Positions 34,945 to 45,144 of a stretch of DNA of 45,522 bases are shown one piece after another. The notes under the pieces are model-generated. The model was not told where the DNA came from and ran no database searches. It saw only the letters and a list, made by a program, of their open reading frames with translations. The stretch is from Cytobacillus firmus DS1 (lineage in GTDB: Bacteria; Bacillota; Bacilli; Bacillales; Cytobacillaceae), in contig NZ_APVL01000026.1 in the NCBI RefSeq assembly GCF_000565285.1, positions 1 to 45,522 on the forward strand, written 5' to 3'. A program made the position numbers and the translations under genes. How positions within the stretch are numbered: position 1 is the first letter of the stretch; every line of letters begins with the position of its first letter.

Positions 34945-35094
34945 ATGCGTGTAAACATTACGTTAGCTTGCACAGAATGTGGAGATCGTAACTATATTTC
35001 TAAAAAAAATAAACGAAATAATCCAGATCGTCTTGAGCTTAAAAAATATTGCCCAAGAGACAAGCGTTCGACTGCACATCGCGAAACAAAATAA
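34945..35094 (+). CDS. rpmG: 50S ribosomal protein L33
   Basis: A 49-residue ribosomal protein starting [19 protein letters not shown] and ending in HRETK, unmistakable L33. It keeps cysteines at 9, 12 and 36, while position 39 of the usual second CxxC pair is Asp, so the zinc ribbon has three of four ligands. TGGAGGG precedes ATG 34945. A candidate -10 TATTAT (34888-34893) stands upstream. In B. subtilis rpmGA lies in this same neighbourhood. Confidence 0.96.
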   Translation: MRVNITLACTECGDRNYISKKNKRNNPDRLELKKYCPRDKRSTAHRETK

Positions 35095-35123
35095 GCGGTA
35101 GGATCATTCCTACTGCTTTTTTT
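35093..35123 (+). terminator. terminator after rpmG
   Basis: AAGCGGTAGGA (35093-35103), loop TCAT, TCCTACTGCTT (35108-35118) with one G-T wobble, then T's. The stem starts inside the stop codon. Confidence 0.88.
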
Positions 35124-35209
35124 GTTGACTTTTTTTATGGGAATCCTTCCCTTTTCTGGATAAATCATTGAGAGCTTTGCAAAAGTAATCTTCTGTTGGA
35201 GGTTTTAAT

Positions 35210-35785
35210 ATGGACATCGATAAAAAGGCCATTAGAAAGCAAATGCTGAATCGAATGAAGGAATTAAGCAAGCCTGAGTATGAACAGCTATCCTATCAAA
35301 TTGCCTGCAGGTTTTATAGAAGCCCTTTATGGATAGGGGCTAAAACGATAGGAATAACGGTTTCAAAGGCGCCTGAGACTGACACATGGCAGATTATCAG
35401 AAGAGCTTGGGATGAAGGGAAAAGGGTGGCTGTCCCGAAATGCATGCCCCAATCAAAGCAAATGGTGTTTCGTGAATTGAAAAGCTTCATGGATTTGGAG
35501 TCTGTATATTATGGATTATGGGAGCCAATTCCGAAAAAAACGGATGAAGTCCCCAGTGAAGAAATAGATACTTTAGTTGTTCCCGGACTGGCATACAGGA
35601 AAAACGGCTTCCGGCTTGGGTTTGGTGGAGGCTATTATGATCGTTTTCTTGAGCATTATAAAGGAAGAACGGTTTCACTGGCTTTTGAAATGCAGGTCAT
35701 ATCCGGCTTTCCGGTGGAAAACCATGATAAGCCGGTGGAAATGATTATTACTGATCAGCAGGTGTGGGCACCCGGCAATGCTTGA
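35210..35785 (+). CDS. yqgN: 5-formyltetrahydrofolate cyclo-ligase
   Basis: Uses ATP to convert 5-formyl-THF to 5,10-methenyl-THF in one-carbon metabolism. 191 residues; the ATP-binding signature RLGFGGGYYDRFL sits near 136-148, and VPGLAYRKNG precedes it as in the family. GGAGG precedes ATG 35210. It overlaps the next gene (DUF92 remnant) by eight bases, suggesting an operon. Confidence 0.95.
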   Translation: MDIDKKAIRKQMLNRMKELSKPEYEQLSYQIACRFYRSPLWIGAKTIGITVSKAPETDTWQIIRRAWDEGKRVAVPKCMPQSKQMVFRELKSFMDLESVYYGLWEPIPKKTDEVPSEEIDTLVVPGLAYRKNGFRLGFGGGYYDRFLEHYKGRTVSLAFEMQVISGFPVENHDKPVEMIITDQQVWAPGNA

Positions 35786-36528
35786 GTCTATTGCTATTAT
35801 TATTTTTATATTGATCACTTCGCTGGCCGGATATTATTTCCGATTACTGACCTTTTCAGGCAGTATAGCGGCATTCATTGTGGGTGCGGCAGCAGGCTGT
35901 GGATTTGGTTTTTATGGCCTTCTTGTCCTTGGGTTCTTTTTTGCAAGTTCAAGCTTCTGGTCAAAATTTAAAAGCCATAAAAAAAAGGAATTCGAACATA
36001 AGCATGCAAAAGGATCGAGAAGGGATTGCCAGCATATTTTTTCTGCTGAATCCATCACAGGCTTGGCTGATAATGTTTCTTATCGGTCTGGCTGCAGCAA
36101 ACTCGGATACATGGGCATCAGAAATTGGCTCATTAAGTCAAAAACCCCCTATTTCTTTGAAGACCTGGAGGACAATAGAAACGGGTACTTCCGGTGCTGT
36201 AAGCTCTCTGGGCACAATTGCAGCTTTGTCAGGTTCTTTTACAATTGCCTTTCTATCAAATGTGCTGTTTCACATTAATTTTTATGAGGTTTTGCTAATT
36301 GGAGCTTTTGGGTTTGCGGGGAATTTGATTGATTCTTTTTTGGGTGCTTTTTTTCAAGCTGAATACAATTGCCCGGTATGCAGTTCGAACGTGGAAACAG
36401 CCGAACATTGCGGGCAGCCGTCCATTTTGATAAAAGGGTGGCATTTTGCAGATAATGATTTTGTTAATTTTATTTCAGGTTTAGCTTCTGCCTCGGTGGG
36501 AATGCTTCTATATATCTTATTGGCATAA
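35778..36528 (+). pseudogene. DUF92 family membrane protein, frameshifted
   Basis: Two overlapping frames together make one DUF92 protein. The first frame, from ATG 35778, gives the N-terminus (membrane helices, FFFASSSFWSKFKSHKKK, HKHAKGSRRD). The second frame carries the rest from about 36022 (GIASIFFLLNPSQAWL, AAANSDTWASEIG, GTSGAVSSLG, CGQPS) to the stop at 36528. The families' linking segment, which I recall as RDWxQVxANGG, is missing. The change of frame lies at 36018-36030, around a single AGGGATTG. An out-of-frame deletion is the simplest reading; a sequencing or assembly error is possible. Members are predicted cytidylyltransferase-like membrane proteins of unclear role. Genes on both sides look intact. 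Confidence 0.82.
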
Positions 36529-36559
36529 AGGGACTTTACTGTTCTCTACAATAAAGTAA

Positions 36560-37522
<963 letters not shown>

Positions 37523-37613
37523 TCAGCTTGAATCAAAGGTGAAATTTATTTTACTTTATAGAATGGATAAAAATTATTCCCTCTTCTCACAATAAAGAAG
37601 AGGAGGGAATACA

Positions 37614-37817
37614 ATGTCTCGATTACTATCTATTTTTATGATCGGGCTTGGTACTTATTTTGCCTATCATAACCGTTATCGGTTGATTAATGTTATTTTC
37701 GGGAATGTCTTTTTGCGGAAGCTGCTGGTTACTTCGGTCATGAGTTTTCCGCTTGTCCGCGACAGGATGATGAGCTCTGTTTTCTCTTCCGGGCCACCGG
37801 AAGGTCGGCAATCATGA
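37614..37817 (+). CDS. yqgO: small YqgO-like protein
   Basis: 67 residues with one hydrophobic stretch (about 5-18, SIFMIGLGTYFAYH), a basic middle and a polar Gly/Pro-rich end. GAGGAGGG precedes ATG 37614, a very good ribosome site. It stands just before gluP, where B. subtilis has the similarly short yqgO, so the symbol rests on size and place. Function unknown. Confidence 0.72.
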   Translation: MSRLLSIFMIGLGTYFAYHNRYRLINVIFGNVFLRKLLVTSVMSFPLVRDRMMSSVFSSGPPEGRQS

Positions 37818-37820
37818 AGT

Positions 37821-37847
37821 AAAAAGACCGTAAAAGGTCTTTTTATT
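37821..37847 (+). terminator. terminator after yqgO
   Basis: AAAAAGACC (37821-37829), 6-base loop, GGTCTTTTT (37836-37844). Short but perfect. Confidence 0.8.
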
Positions 37848-37952
37848 TTGCCGATATCGTTAGGTGCTTTTTCTTTTACAAAAGGTTTCTTTTTTGCCTA
37901 TAGTTAAATAAAGTATAGTAATTATTGCAACATATAGAGAGTGGGGGAAGAA

Positions 37953-39473
37953 TTGGCTGTTCAAGAGGATTTTGTATTTTGGAAACTTGCGGATTATTTC
38001 ATTTCTGACCAGGGGTACAGAATGATTCAGTTATCCGGAGATCAGGATGAATTATGGCTTGAAAGGATGGAGGATAAATCCATAAAGGCAATCAGGCTCT
38101 TAAAATATAATCTTGACTGGAGCAATTGGATGCAGCGGGATATTGAAGTGACTGCTCAAAAAGCTGAGTCGGTCAGGAAGCAGCTTGGAAAAAGGGAAAT
38201 GCCGGTTTTAAATATCTATGTTTCTGCGTACCTCCCTGTTGATGACTTTGAATTCCGCATCAAGGACCCCTTCATGCCTGAAAATGGGAAAGCCTCTGTC
38301 CAAACCATTATCATTGAGTCCGGCAAACCGGAAAGCTTAAATGCGGTCGAAGAAATTTTCGAAAAGCCGTTAACCCTTCCGTCCCGAAATTATTCGGAAA
38401 TGGAAGCCGATGCCCTGAAGCATGCTGCTCTTTCTAAAGCGGTAAAAACAGCAAAAAAAGAAAAGGAAATGTTCAATTTTGGAAAACCTTTTTTTACGTA
38501 TATATTTATGGTTATTCAAGTTGCTGTTTTTTTAATCTTGGAAGCAATGGGCGGCAGCACAGATACATCGACGCTAATTAAATATGGGGCTAAATTTAAT
38601 CCATTAATTCTTGATGGAGAATGGTGGAGGTTTTTAACCCCGATTGTCCTTCATATTGGTCTTCTGCATTTATTAATGAATACACTTGCCTTATTTTATC
38701 TTGGATCGGCAGTGGAACGCGTTTATGGAAATATAAGATTCTTATTTATCTATTTGGCTGCTGGTTTTGGCGGTACATTAGCCAGTTTTATTTTTAGTCC
38801 TGCACTTTCTGCAGGGGCCAGCGGAGCAATTTTTGGCTGCTTTGGAGCACTTTTATATTTTGGGCTCATTCATCCAAGCCTTTTCTTCCGGACCATGGGA
38901 ATTAATATACTTGTTGTATTAGGAATCAACCTTGCATTTGGATTTACCATCCCGGGAATTGATAACGCTGGACATATAGGAGGGCTGATTGGCGGATTTC
39001 TTGCTACTGGCATCGTGCATTTTCCAAAGAAGAAAAGGCCATTGCTTCAGCTGCTGTTTTTAGCTGGATCATTTTGTCTGGCTGCAGGCTTGCTGAAATA
39101 TGGATTCAATGAACCGGGAAGACTTTTAAATGAACAATCTGCTATGGTAATGGCCCAGGAGCATATCAACGGTGAAGAGTTTGAAAAGGCTCGTCTAATG
39201 CTTGCTGATTTTATTGAAAAAGGGAATGCTTCACCAGAAGTCTATTTTCTATTATCTTATGCTGAAATAAAAGAGGGGAGATTAAAAGAAGCAGAAGAGC
39301 ATCTACTTCATGTAATTAAGGAAGATGCTTCTTTCCATGAAGCACATTATAATCTTGCATTGATCTATTTAGAAGAAAAGCAAGCGGAAAAAGCAAGGAA
39401 TCATGCAAAAAAGGCAGCCGAACTTCAGCCGGATCAGGAGGAGTATCAAAAGCTTTTAAATCAAATAGAATGA
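37953..39473 (+). CDS. gluP: rhomboid intramembrane serine protease GluP with TPR repeats
   Basis: Membrane protease that cleaves substrates inside or near the bilayer. About 506 residues: N-terminal soluble domain (1-175), six-to-seven-helix rhomboid core with catalytic S290 (GASGAIFG) and H341 (AGHIGGLIGG), and a C-terminal tetratricopeptide region (about 395-506; EHINGEEFEKARLML, EAHYNLALIYLEEKQ). Length and architecture equal B. subtilis GluP (YqgP). The start is TTG 37953 with GGGGG just upstream; a GTG at 37941 overlaps the ribosome site. Confidence 0.93.
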   Translation: MAVQEDFVFWKLADYFISDQGYRMIQLSGDQDELWLERMEDKSIKAIRLLKYNLDWSNWMQRDIEVTAQKAESVRKQLGKREMPVLNIYVSAYLPVDDFEFRIKDPFMPENGKASVQTIIIESGKPESLNAVEEIFEKPLTLPSRNYSEMEADALKHAALSKAVKTAKKEKEMFNFGKPFFTYIFMVIQVAVFLILEAMGGSTDTSTLIKYGAKFNPLILDGEWWRFLTPIVLHIGLLHLLMNTLALFYLGSAVERVYGNIRFLFIYLAAGFGGTLASFIFSPALSAGASGAIFGCFGALLYFGLIHPSLFFRTMGINILVVLGINLAFGFTIPGIDNAGHIGGLIGGFLATGIVHFPKKKRPLLQLLFLAGSFCLAAGLLKYGFNEPGRLLNEQSAMVMAQEHINGEEFEKARLMLADFIEKGNASPEVYFLLSYAEIKEGRLKEAEEHLLHVIKEDASFHEAHYNLALIYLEEKQAEKARNHAKKAAELQPDQEEYQKLLNQIE

Positions 39474-39538
39474 TGCTGACAGAATTTTCAGCTTACTTCC
39501 TGGGAAATAACAGCTGAATTTCCCTGTGAATTTTCATG

Positions 39539-39571
39539 AATCATGCCATTCATTGGTATGATTTTTTTTTT
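39539..39571 (+). terminator. terminator after gluP
   Basis: AATCATGCCA (39539-39548), loop TTCAT, TGGTATGATT (39554-39563) with one G-T wobble, then eight T. Confidence 0.87.
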
Positions 39572-39608
39572 GCATGTCAATGATGTTGAATAGTATGCAA
39601 GGAAAAGA

Positions 39609-41096
39609 ATGGAACAGAATGCTGAGGTGGGGATTTTGGAGAAAGCGAGAAGAGAACCTGTAAAGGTTTCTCTAAAAGATAATATTGAGTATCTTAGAGA
39701 TGCTCTTGGAGTTGACAAAAGCTTTGATGTGATTCAGCTTGATGTTGAATATGCCGAAAGGGAAATGGCTTTATATCTGGTAGACGGCTTTGTAAAAGAT
39801 GACATTCTGCACTATCTGATGAAGATGCTTGCCGGCCTGGATGCAGCCCAGCTGGAAGGAGATACACTTTCCAGACTTATCAAAACGTATATACCATACG
39901 TTGAGGTTGAAACAACTGATGATCTGGATAAAGTGGTGGATATGGTGCTGGCAGGACCGACTGCTCTAGTCGTGGATGGTATCGATGAAGTAATTCTCAT
40001 TGATGCCCGCACATATCCGGTAAGAGGCCCTCAAGAGCCTGATATTGAACGTGTTGTCCGCGGTTCAAGGGATGGGTTTGTAGAAACACTTGTTTTTAAC
40101 ACAGCTTTAACGAGGAGAAGAATTAGGGATAGGACACTGCGCATGGAATATATGCAGGTGGGCAGGCGTTCCAAGACAGATGTTGTTGTCAGTTATATTG
40201 AAGACATTGCAGATCCGGATATGGTGAAGAAAATAAAGGAGTCAATCTCTAAAATTGATACTGATGGATTGCCGATGGCCGAAAAATCAATAGAGGAATT
40301 TATTTCAGGCCGTCATTGGAATCCATATCCCATGGTAAGGTATACCGAAAGGCCTGATACGGCAGCAACCCATCTTTATGAAGGCCACGTCTGCATCATT
40401 GTGGACGGTTCGCCAAGTGTTATCATAACACCGACAACCTTCTGGCATCACCTGCAGCATGCTGAGGAGTACAGGAATAAACCACTTGTAGGCGCTTATT
40501 TGCGATTTGTCAGATTTTTAGCTGTATGGGCTTCCATTTTCCTTTTGCCATTATGGTACTTATTTGCGATAGAGCCGCAGCTGCTTCCTGATGCGTTATC
40601 CTATATCGGGCCCAATGAAACGGGAGAGCTGCCATTAGTAGTTCAGTTCCTGATGATAGAGCTTGGGCTCGATATGCTGAGGATGGCTGCGATCCATACT
40701 CCTTCCGCCCTGGCCACTGCATTGGGACTGGTGGCTGCCCTGATGATTGGTCAGGTAGCAGTTGAAGTGGGATTGTTTATTAATGAAGTCATTCTTTATT
40801 TAGCAATAGCGGCAATTGGAACATTTTCAACCCCAAGCTATGAAATGAGCCTGGCAAACAGGCTGATAAGAATCGGCCTGTTGATATCAACCAGTATTTT
40901 CCATACGTACGGCTATGTAGTTGGCATCCTGCTGATGATAATCATGCTAGCCAGAATGAAGTCTTTTGGAGTGCCCTATTTATGGCCATTCATCCCTTTC
41001 AATCTGAGAGCATTCAGGGATGTATTGCTAAGATCACCAATACCATTGAAAAACAGGCGGCCGCGTTTCCTGCATCCAAAGGATCCGGACCGCTGA
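39609..41096 (+). CDS. spore germination/sporulation protein of the GerA family, SpoVAF-like
   Basis: 495 residues: a large soluble N-terminal domain (1-300) with DARTYPVRGPQEPDIERVVRG-type GerA signature (PVRGPQEPD, VVRGSRDGF, TLVFNTALTRRR), then about five transmembrane segments (300-465) and FGVPYLWPFIPF. The wording matches SpoVAF rather than GerAA, so it likely sits in the inner spore membrane in dipicolinic-acid handling or germination. It lies outside any spoVA operon here. Start: ATG 39609 has AAGGA; TTG 39636 has a better GAGGTGG. A sigma-G-like -35, TGCATG (39571-39576), stands upstream, with a poor -10. Confidence 0.88.
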   Translation: MEQNAEVGILEKARREPVKVSLKDNIEYLRDALGVDKSFDVIQLDVEYAEREMALYLVDGFVKDDILHYLMKMLAGLDAAQLEGDTLSRLIKTYIPYVEVETTDDLDKVVDMVLAGPTALVVDGIDEVILIDARTYPVRGPQEPDIERVVRGSRDGFVETLVFNTALTRRRIRDRTLRMEYMQVGRRSKTDVVVSYIEDIADPDMVKKIKESISKIDTDGLPMAEKSIEEFISGRHWNPYPMVRYTERPDTAATHLYEGHVCIIVDGSPSVIITPTTFWHHLQHAEEYRNKPLVGAYLRFVRFLAVWASIFLLPLWYLFAIEPQLLPDALSYIGPNETGELPLVVQFLMIELGLDMLRMAAIHTPSALATALGLVAALMIGQVAVEVGLFINEVILYLAIAAIGTFSTPSYEMSLANRLIRIGLLISTSIFHTYGYVVGILLMIIMLARMKSFGVPYLWPFIPFNLRAFRDVLLRSPIPLKNRRPRFLHPKDPDR

Positions 41097-41101
41097 TCGA
41101 A

Positions 41102-41129
41102 ATTCCTTCCTGCCTGGAAGGGATTTTTT
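41102..41129 (+). terminator. terminator after the SpoVAF-like gene
   Basis: ATTCCTTCC (41102-41110), loop TGCCT, GGAAGGGAT (41116-41124), six T; one G-T wobble. Confidence 0.78.
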
Positions 41130-41222
41130 ATATATTCTAGGGGCTTCTCTATCTTGAGAAGGGGGGGATTTTAGATTATACTTTAATGTGGTATAAACTT
41201 ATCAATAAAGCAGAGGTACAGA

Positions 41223-41435
41223 ATGAAAACCATTTATGATATACAGCAGTTTCTTAAGAAATATGGGACTATCATCTACATAGGGGATCGGGAAGCTGAT
41301 TTGGAGCTCATGGCTGCTGAATTAAAAGAGCTATATGATTCCCAGCTCATTGATGTAAAAGACTATCAGAGCAGCATCTTAATCCTGCGGACGGAAATTC
41401 AGAATCTTAAAGAGAATAATAGAAAGAAAAGGTGA
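41223..41435 (+). CDS. yqgQ: YqgQ family protein (DUF910)
   Basis: A 70-residue, helix-rich soluble protein: TIYDIQQFLKKYGTIIYIGD at the N-terminus then Glu/Leu-rich helices, the DUF910 pattern; B. subtilis YqgQ is a three-helix bundle with nucleic-acid-binding suggested. AGAGG precedes ATG 41223. It sits six bases before glcK, clearly in one operon. Confidence 0.88.
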   Translation: MKTIYDIQQFLKKYGTIIYIGDREADLELMAAELKELYDSQLIDVKDYQSSILILRTEIQNLKENNRKKR

Positions 41436-41441
41436 TGGAGT

Positions 41442-42404
41442 TTGGCAGAAAAATGGCTGGTTGGGGTAGATTTAGGCGGAACAACAACAAAGCTTGCTTT
41501 TATCAACTACTATGGGGAAATAATTCATAAATGGGAAATTCCCACGGATAATAGTGAAGAAGGAAAAAATATTACAATAAATATAGCTAAAGCCATCGAT
41601 CATAGATTGGAGGAATTGGATTTAAGCAAGGATAAAATTATCGGGATTGGCATGGGGGCTCCAGGTCCTGTAAATCTGGCAACAGGTGTTGTTTATAACA
41701 CTGTTAATTTAGGCTGGAAAGATAATTACCCTCTGAAGGATCTGCTTGAAGTGGAAACGTCACTTCCAGTCATCATTGATAATGATGCTAACTGTGCTGC
41801 TCTTGGGGAAATGTGGAAGGGTGCCGGAAATGGCGCTAAAGATCTGGTATGTGTAACACTCGGCACTGGTGTCGGCGGAGGTGTAATTGCCAATGGAGAT
41901 ATTGTGCAGGGAGTCAGCGGGGCTGCGGGTGAAATAGGCCACATTACGTCCATTCCTGTTGGCGGGGCTCAGTGCAATTGCGGCAAAACGGGCTGCCTTG
42001 AAACAATTGCATCTGCTACAGGGATTGTCCGGCAGGCTCTTGAAAACCTGGAGTCCGGCGGAGAAGGGGCTCTATCTCAATTGTACAAAGAGAAAGGGTT
42101 TATTACTGCAAAAGATGTTTTCGATTCGGCAAGGAATGGGGATGAAACATCGCTTTTAGTAGTCAATAATACAGCTATGCACCTTGGATTGGCATTGGCA
42201 AATATTGCGAATACGTTAAATCCGGAGAAAATAGTATTGGGCGGTGGAGTTTCCAGAGCAGGAGATATACTGCTTAAGCCGGTTATTGCAAATTTTATTA
42301 AATTTGCGTTTCCAAGAGTGAAGGAGTCAACAGTCATTGATATTGCGACATTGGGCAATGATGCCGGAGTAATTGGTGCAGCCTGGCTGGCGAAAAACAA
42401 GTGA
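41442..42404 (+). CDS. glcK: glucokinase (ROK family)
   Basis: Phosphorylates glucose to glucose 6-phosphate. 320 residues: ATP site [14 protein letters not shown] (6-19), the DNDANCAAL catalytic region, GTGVGGGVI, and the ROK zinc motif [20 protein letters not shown], with its conserved His and three Cys. The start is TTG 41442 with AAGGTGAT upstream. Follows yqgQ as in B. subtilis; a terminator closes the unit. Confidence 0.96.
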   Translation: MAEKWLVGVDLGGTTTKLAFINYYGEIIHKWEIPTDNSEEGKNITINIAKAIDHRLEELDLSKDKIIGIGMGAPGPVNLATGVVYNTVNLGWKDNYPLKDLLEVETSLPVIIDNDANCAALGEMWKGAGNGAKDLVCVTLGTGVGGGVIANGDIVQGVSGAAGEIGHITSIPVGGAQCNCGKTGCLETIASATGIVRQALENLESGGEGALSQLYKEKGFITAKDVFDSARNGDETSLLVVNNTAMHLGLALANIANTLNPEKIVLGGGVSRAGDILLKPVIANFIKFAFPRVKESTVIDIATLGNDAGVIGAAWLAKNK

Positions 42405-42409
42405 ATGGA

Positions 42410-42446
42410 GAAAAAGTACCTGATGTGCAGGTGCTTTTTCTTTTTC
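42410..42446 (+). terminator. terminator after yqgQ-glcK
   Basis: GAAAAAGTACCTG (42410-42422), loop ATGTG, CAGGTGCTTTTTC (42428-42440), one G-T wobble, then T-rich. Confidence 0.85.
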
Positions 42447-42567
42447 TCAAAAAGTGAAAGTCTTCACGCAAAGGAGATCTCTCATCAGCTGCTCATTTTT
42501 ACAAAGCTAAACAGTCATCTTTTTTTCTTTTTCTCATAAGATTGAAATGATGGAAAGGGGGAGAAAG

Positions 42568-43755
42568 ATGAAAGTCAAAGTCCGCTCAGGAGATTCCTTA
42601 TGGTATTACAGTCAGCTCTTTATGATGCCAGTCAATCTCATTGCTGATGCTAATCCCGGGATTAATCCTGCATCACTAAAGATAGGCAGGGAAATTAATA
42701 TTCCCGGCTTTATATTACAAAATTATACGGTTAAATCAGGTGACACCTTTTGGAAGCTGAGTTCTTCCCGAAACCTCTCAGTGGATGCTCTTCTCCTGGT
42801 TAATCAATCCCTTAATCCGAACAGTCTGATCCCTGGTACGGCAATAAAACTGCCGAGGCGCGTCATTTCCCCAATTGTATCAGGCAGGAGAAATTATGAT
42901 TATAAAGCATTAACAGCCGATGTCTCCATGCTGGCAGATATTTATCCGTTTATAAAAGTAAATACCATTGGCCAAAGTGTTCTTGGAAAGCCAATCCAGG
43001 AAATACGATTAGGCAAAGGGAATAAGAATGTGCATTTCAATGCATCCTTTCATGCGAATGAATGGATTACGACGCCTATATTAATGGCTTTGCTTAACAG
43101 CTTCCTATTATCCATTACAAATGTCCGGCCGATAAGAGGAATTTCGACAATGCCATTGTATAATTCTGTTGACCTTTCCATTGTTCCAATGGTGAACCCT
43201 GATGGGGTTGACCTGGTATTGATTGGGCCACCACCAGAAGTCAGAGAGGAAGTTATCAAAATAAATAGTGGCAGCACCGATTTCACAGGCTGGAAGGCTA
43301 ATATTAGAGGGGTTGATTTAAATAATCAGTTTCCTGCCAAATGGGACTTTGAGAAACAAAGAAGTGAAAAAAGTGCTCCGGCACCAAGAGATTATCTTGG
43401 CGAAGCCCCATTAACGGAACCGGAAGCCATAGCTATGGCGGAATTGGCAAGAGATAATCAATTCGATCGGATGCTGGCCTTCCATACACAAGGTGCAGAG
43501 TTTTATTGGGGTTATGAGGGAATGGAGCCGCCGGAATCGGAGGTAATCGCGCAAGAGTTCGAGCGTGTCAGCGGTTATAGGGCAGTCCAGTACATTGACA
43601 GCTTTGCGGGTTATAAGGATTGGTTTATACAGGATTTCCGGATGCCGGGATTTACAATTGAATTGGGAAGAGGCATTAATCCGCTGCCCCTGTCACAGTA
43701 TGATGATATTTATGAAGAGGTGCTTGGCATTTTCCTTGCATCGCTTTATATGTGA
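42568..43755 (+). CDS. yqgT: LysM-containing M14 peptidase YqgT (gamma-D-Glu-meso-DAP peptidase type)
   Basis: 395 residues: two LysM domains (about 1-45 and 50-97) for peptidoglycan binding, followed by a zinc carboxypeptidase M14 domain with H162 and E165 (SFHANEW), third ligand H306 (AFHTQG) and catalytic E365 (TIELGRG). This fits cleavage of gamma-D-Glu-DAP bonds in cell-wall peptides. No classical signal peptide is present, consistent with spore or non-canonical location. GGGGGAG precedes ATG 42568, which rejects the upstream ATG at 42547. Confidence 0.93.
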   Translation: MKVKVRSGDSLWYYSQLFMMPVNLIADANPGINPASLKIGREINIPGFILQNYTVKSGDTFWKLSSSRNLSVDALLLVNQSLNPNSLIPGTAIKLPRRVISPIVSGRRNYDYKALTADVSMLADIYPFIKVNTIGQSVLGKPIQEIRLGKGNKNVHFNASFHANEWITTPILMALLNSFLLSITNVRPIRGISTMPLYNSVDLSIVPMVNPDGVDLVLIGPPPEVREEVIKINSGSTDFTGWKANIRGVDLNNQFPAKWDFEKQRSEKSAPAPRDYLGEAPLTEPEAIAMAELARDNQFDRMLAFHTQGAEFYWGYEGMEPPESEVIAQEFERVSGYRAVQYIDSFAGYKDWFIQDFRMPGFTIELGRGINPLPLSQYDDIYEEVLGIFLASLYM

Positions 43756-43847
43756 AAAAATCAGCTTTCTGTATTGTATTTTAATCGAGCAGACATTAAA
43801 ATTACTATCATACTACCTTTACTAAGCCAATAGTTCTATGGAAACCG

Positions 43848-43886
43848 GCCGCTTTTCCAAACTGAAGACGGAAAAACGGCTTTTTC
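43848..43886 (+). terminator. terminator after yqgT
   Basis: GCCGCTTTTCC (43848-43858) with GGAAAAACGGC (43870-43880), one mismatch, then TTTTT. Confidence 0.75.
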
Positions 43887-43971
43887 CTATTAAACTTATT
43901 AATTCTATTATTATTGAAACATTTTCATGCAATTTACGTACTTATATTTAGGGAGAAAAGGAGGTGCGGAC

Positions 43972-45120
43972 TTGATAAACATTGCAAATCAAAGGAAGTT
44001 TCTTTTTTTATCTTTTATTCTGCTGGTTTCTTTATTTTTAATAACCGGCTGTGTACAGCCTGAGAAAACTGAGATGGAGCAAAATAAGGATCAGGAAAAA
44101 GAAGCCTCTGAGCCTTCCGCACCACCTGATGAAGCCGGAAACAAGAGCATTAAGACTATTCGGATTAAAGAAGGGGAATTTCAGGGAGCAAATGGCTGGC
44201 TCAGCGATGATCAAATTGTTTACACTGTAAATGATGGAGCAGCTTCCAGGGTTTTTGCTTATAGCCTGTTTTCAGGTGACCAGGAGCTTCTCTACGAAAG
44301 TTCACACCCGATTGCGTCCGTAACAGTAAGCCCAGGGGGAAAATACATTCTGATTCGGTCATCACCCGGCACTTACGAAGCAGCCTTAACGGTTATAAAA
44401 TCAAACGGAAAAGTTGTCTGGGAGGAAAATATTACTGGCTTTGATTTTGCTGTTGAGTGGAACCCTTATCATGAAGAGTCTATATTTATTGCTTCATTTA
44501 CTGAAGACTGGGATTTTACACCCTACCATATTGATATTGCAAAAGGTACATTCGCAGAAATAAATTTAAGAGAGCCTTTTGTTAAATGGGGGGATTCAAA
44601 TCATCTTTATTTTCTTGATTGGGATAGTGAAAACCCGTCACTTTTCGCACCGCTTGTTAAGCAATCAATTGATGGAAATAATGAAACCCTGGTTGAGGAA
44701 GACATTTTTCAATTCGATGCTGCCAGGGACAGGCTAATGACCATTACTGTGCCGGCAAATCAATCAGACCAGGCGCTGTATACTTTTATGGATAATCATT
44801 TCAAAAAGCTATCTTCATTTTCGGTACCTCATTTGACAAGGTTTTCAGATTGGCTGGTGCCGTATTATGACTGGACTCCCGGAGGAATCATTACTTTTCA
44901 GCCATTGTATAGCGCTGAGAGTGATTTGTATGCAGGGGGATTTCAGCTTATATCCGTTGACAGTGAAACCGGCGATAAGGAATTGCTTTTCGAAGATATG
45001 GAAAATGCGCCGCTCAGCTGTTCACCCGATGGGAAAGCCTGTTTAACAGGTTTCTATCTTGAAGAACTGATAATGACCGACAGAAAAGAGGTTATTCGGT
45101 TAGTTGAACATAACGAGTAA
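43972..45120 (+). CDS. yqgU: lipoprotein YqgU
   Basis: A 382-residue exported lipoprotein: hydrophobic signal (about 9-25) ending in the lipobox ITGC with C27, a Glu/Gln/Pro-rich linker, then a beta-propeller-like domain with recurring SPGGKYILI and SPDGKACLTG blades. TTG 43972 is preceded by AAAGGAGGTG; an in-frame ATG at 43927 lies upstream of that site and is rejected. Corresponds to B. subtilis yqgU by sequence type and place. Function unknown. Confidence 0.85.
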   Translation: MINIANQRKFLFLSFILLVSLFLITGCVQPEKTEMEQNKDQEKEASEPSAPPDEAGNKSIKTIRIKEGEFQGANGWLSDDQIVYTVNDGAASRVFAYSLFSGDQELLYESSHPIASVTVSPGGKYILIRSSPGTYEAALTVIKSNGKVVWEENITGFDFAVEWNPYHEESIFIASFTEDWDFTPYHIDIAKGTFAEINLREPFVKWGDSNHLYFLDWDSENPSLFAPLVKQSIDGNNETLVEEDIFQFDAARDRLMTITVPANQSDQALYTFMDNHFKKLSSFSVPHLTRFSDWLVPYYDWTPGGIITFQPLYSAESDLYAGGFQLISVDSETGDKELLFEDMENAPLSCSPDGKACLTGFYLEELIMTDRKEVIRLVEHNE

Positions 45121-45144
45121 TCAAGAAGGTAAAGGAGCAGAGAT

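Noticed and set aside
35878..36528. Separate gene starting at ATG 35878
   Set aside because: Its first 45 residues are out-of-frame noise; only the part from about 36022 matches DUF92, so it is the downstream half of a broken gene.
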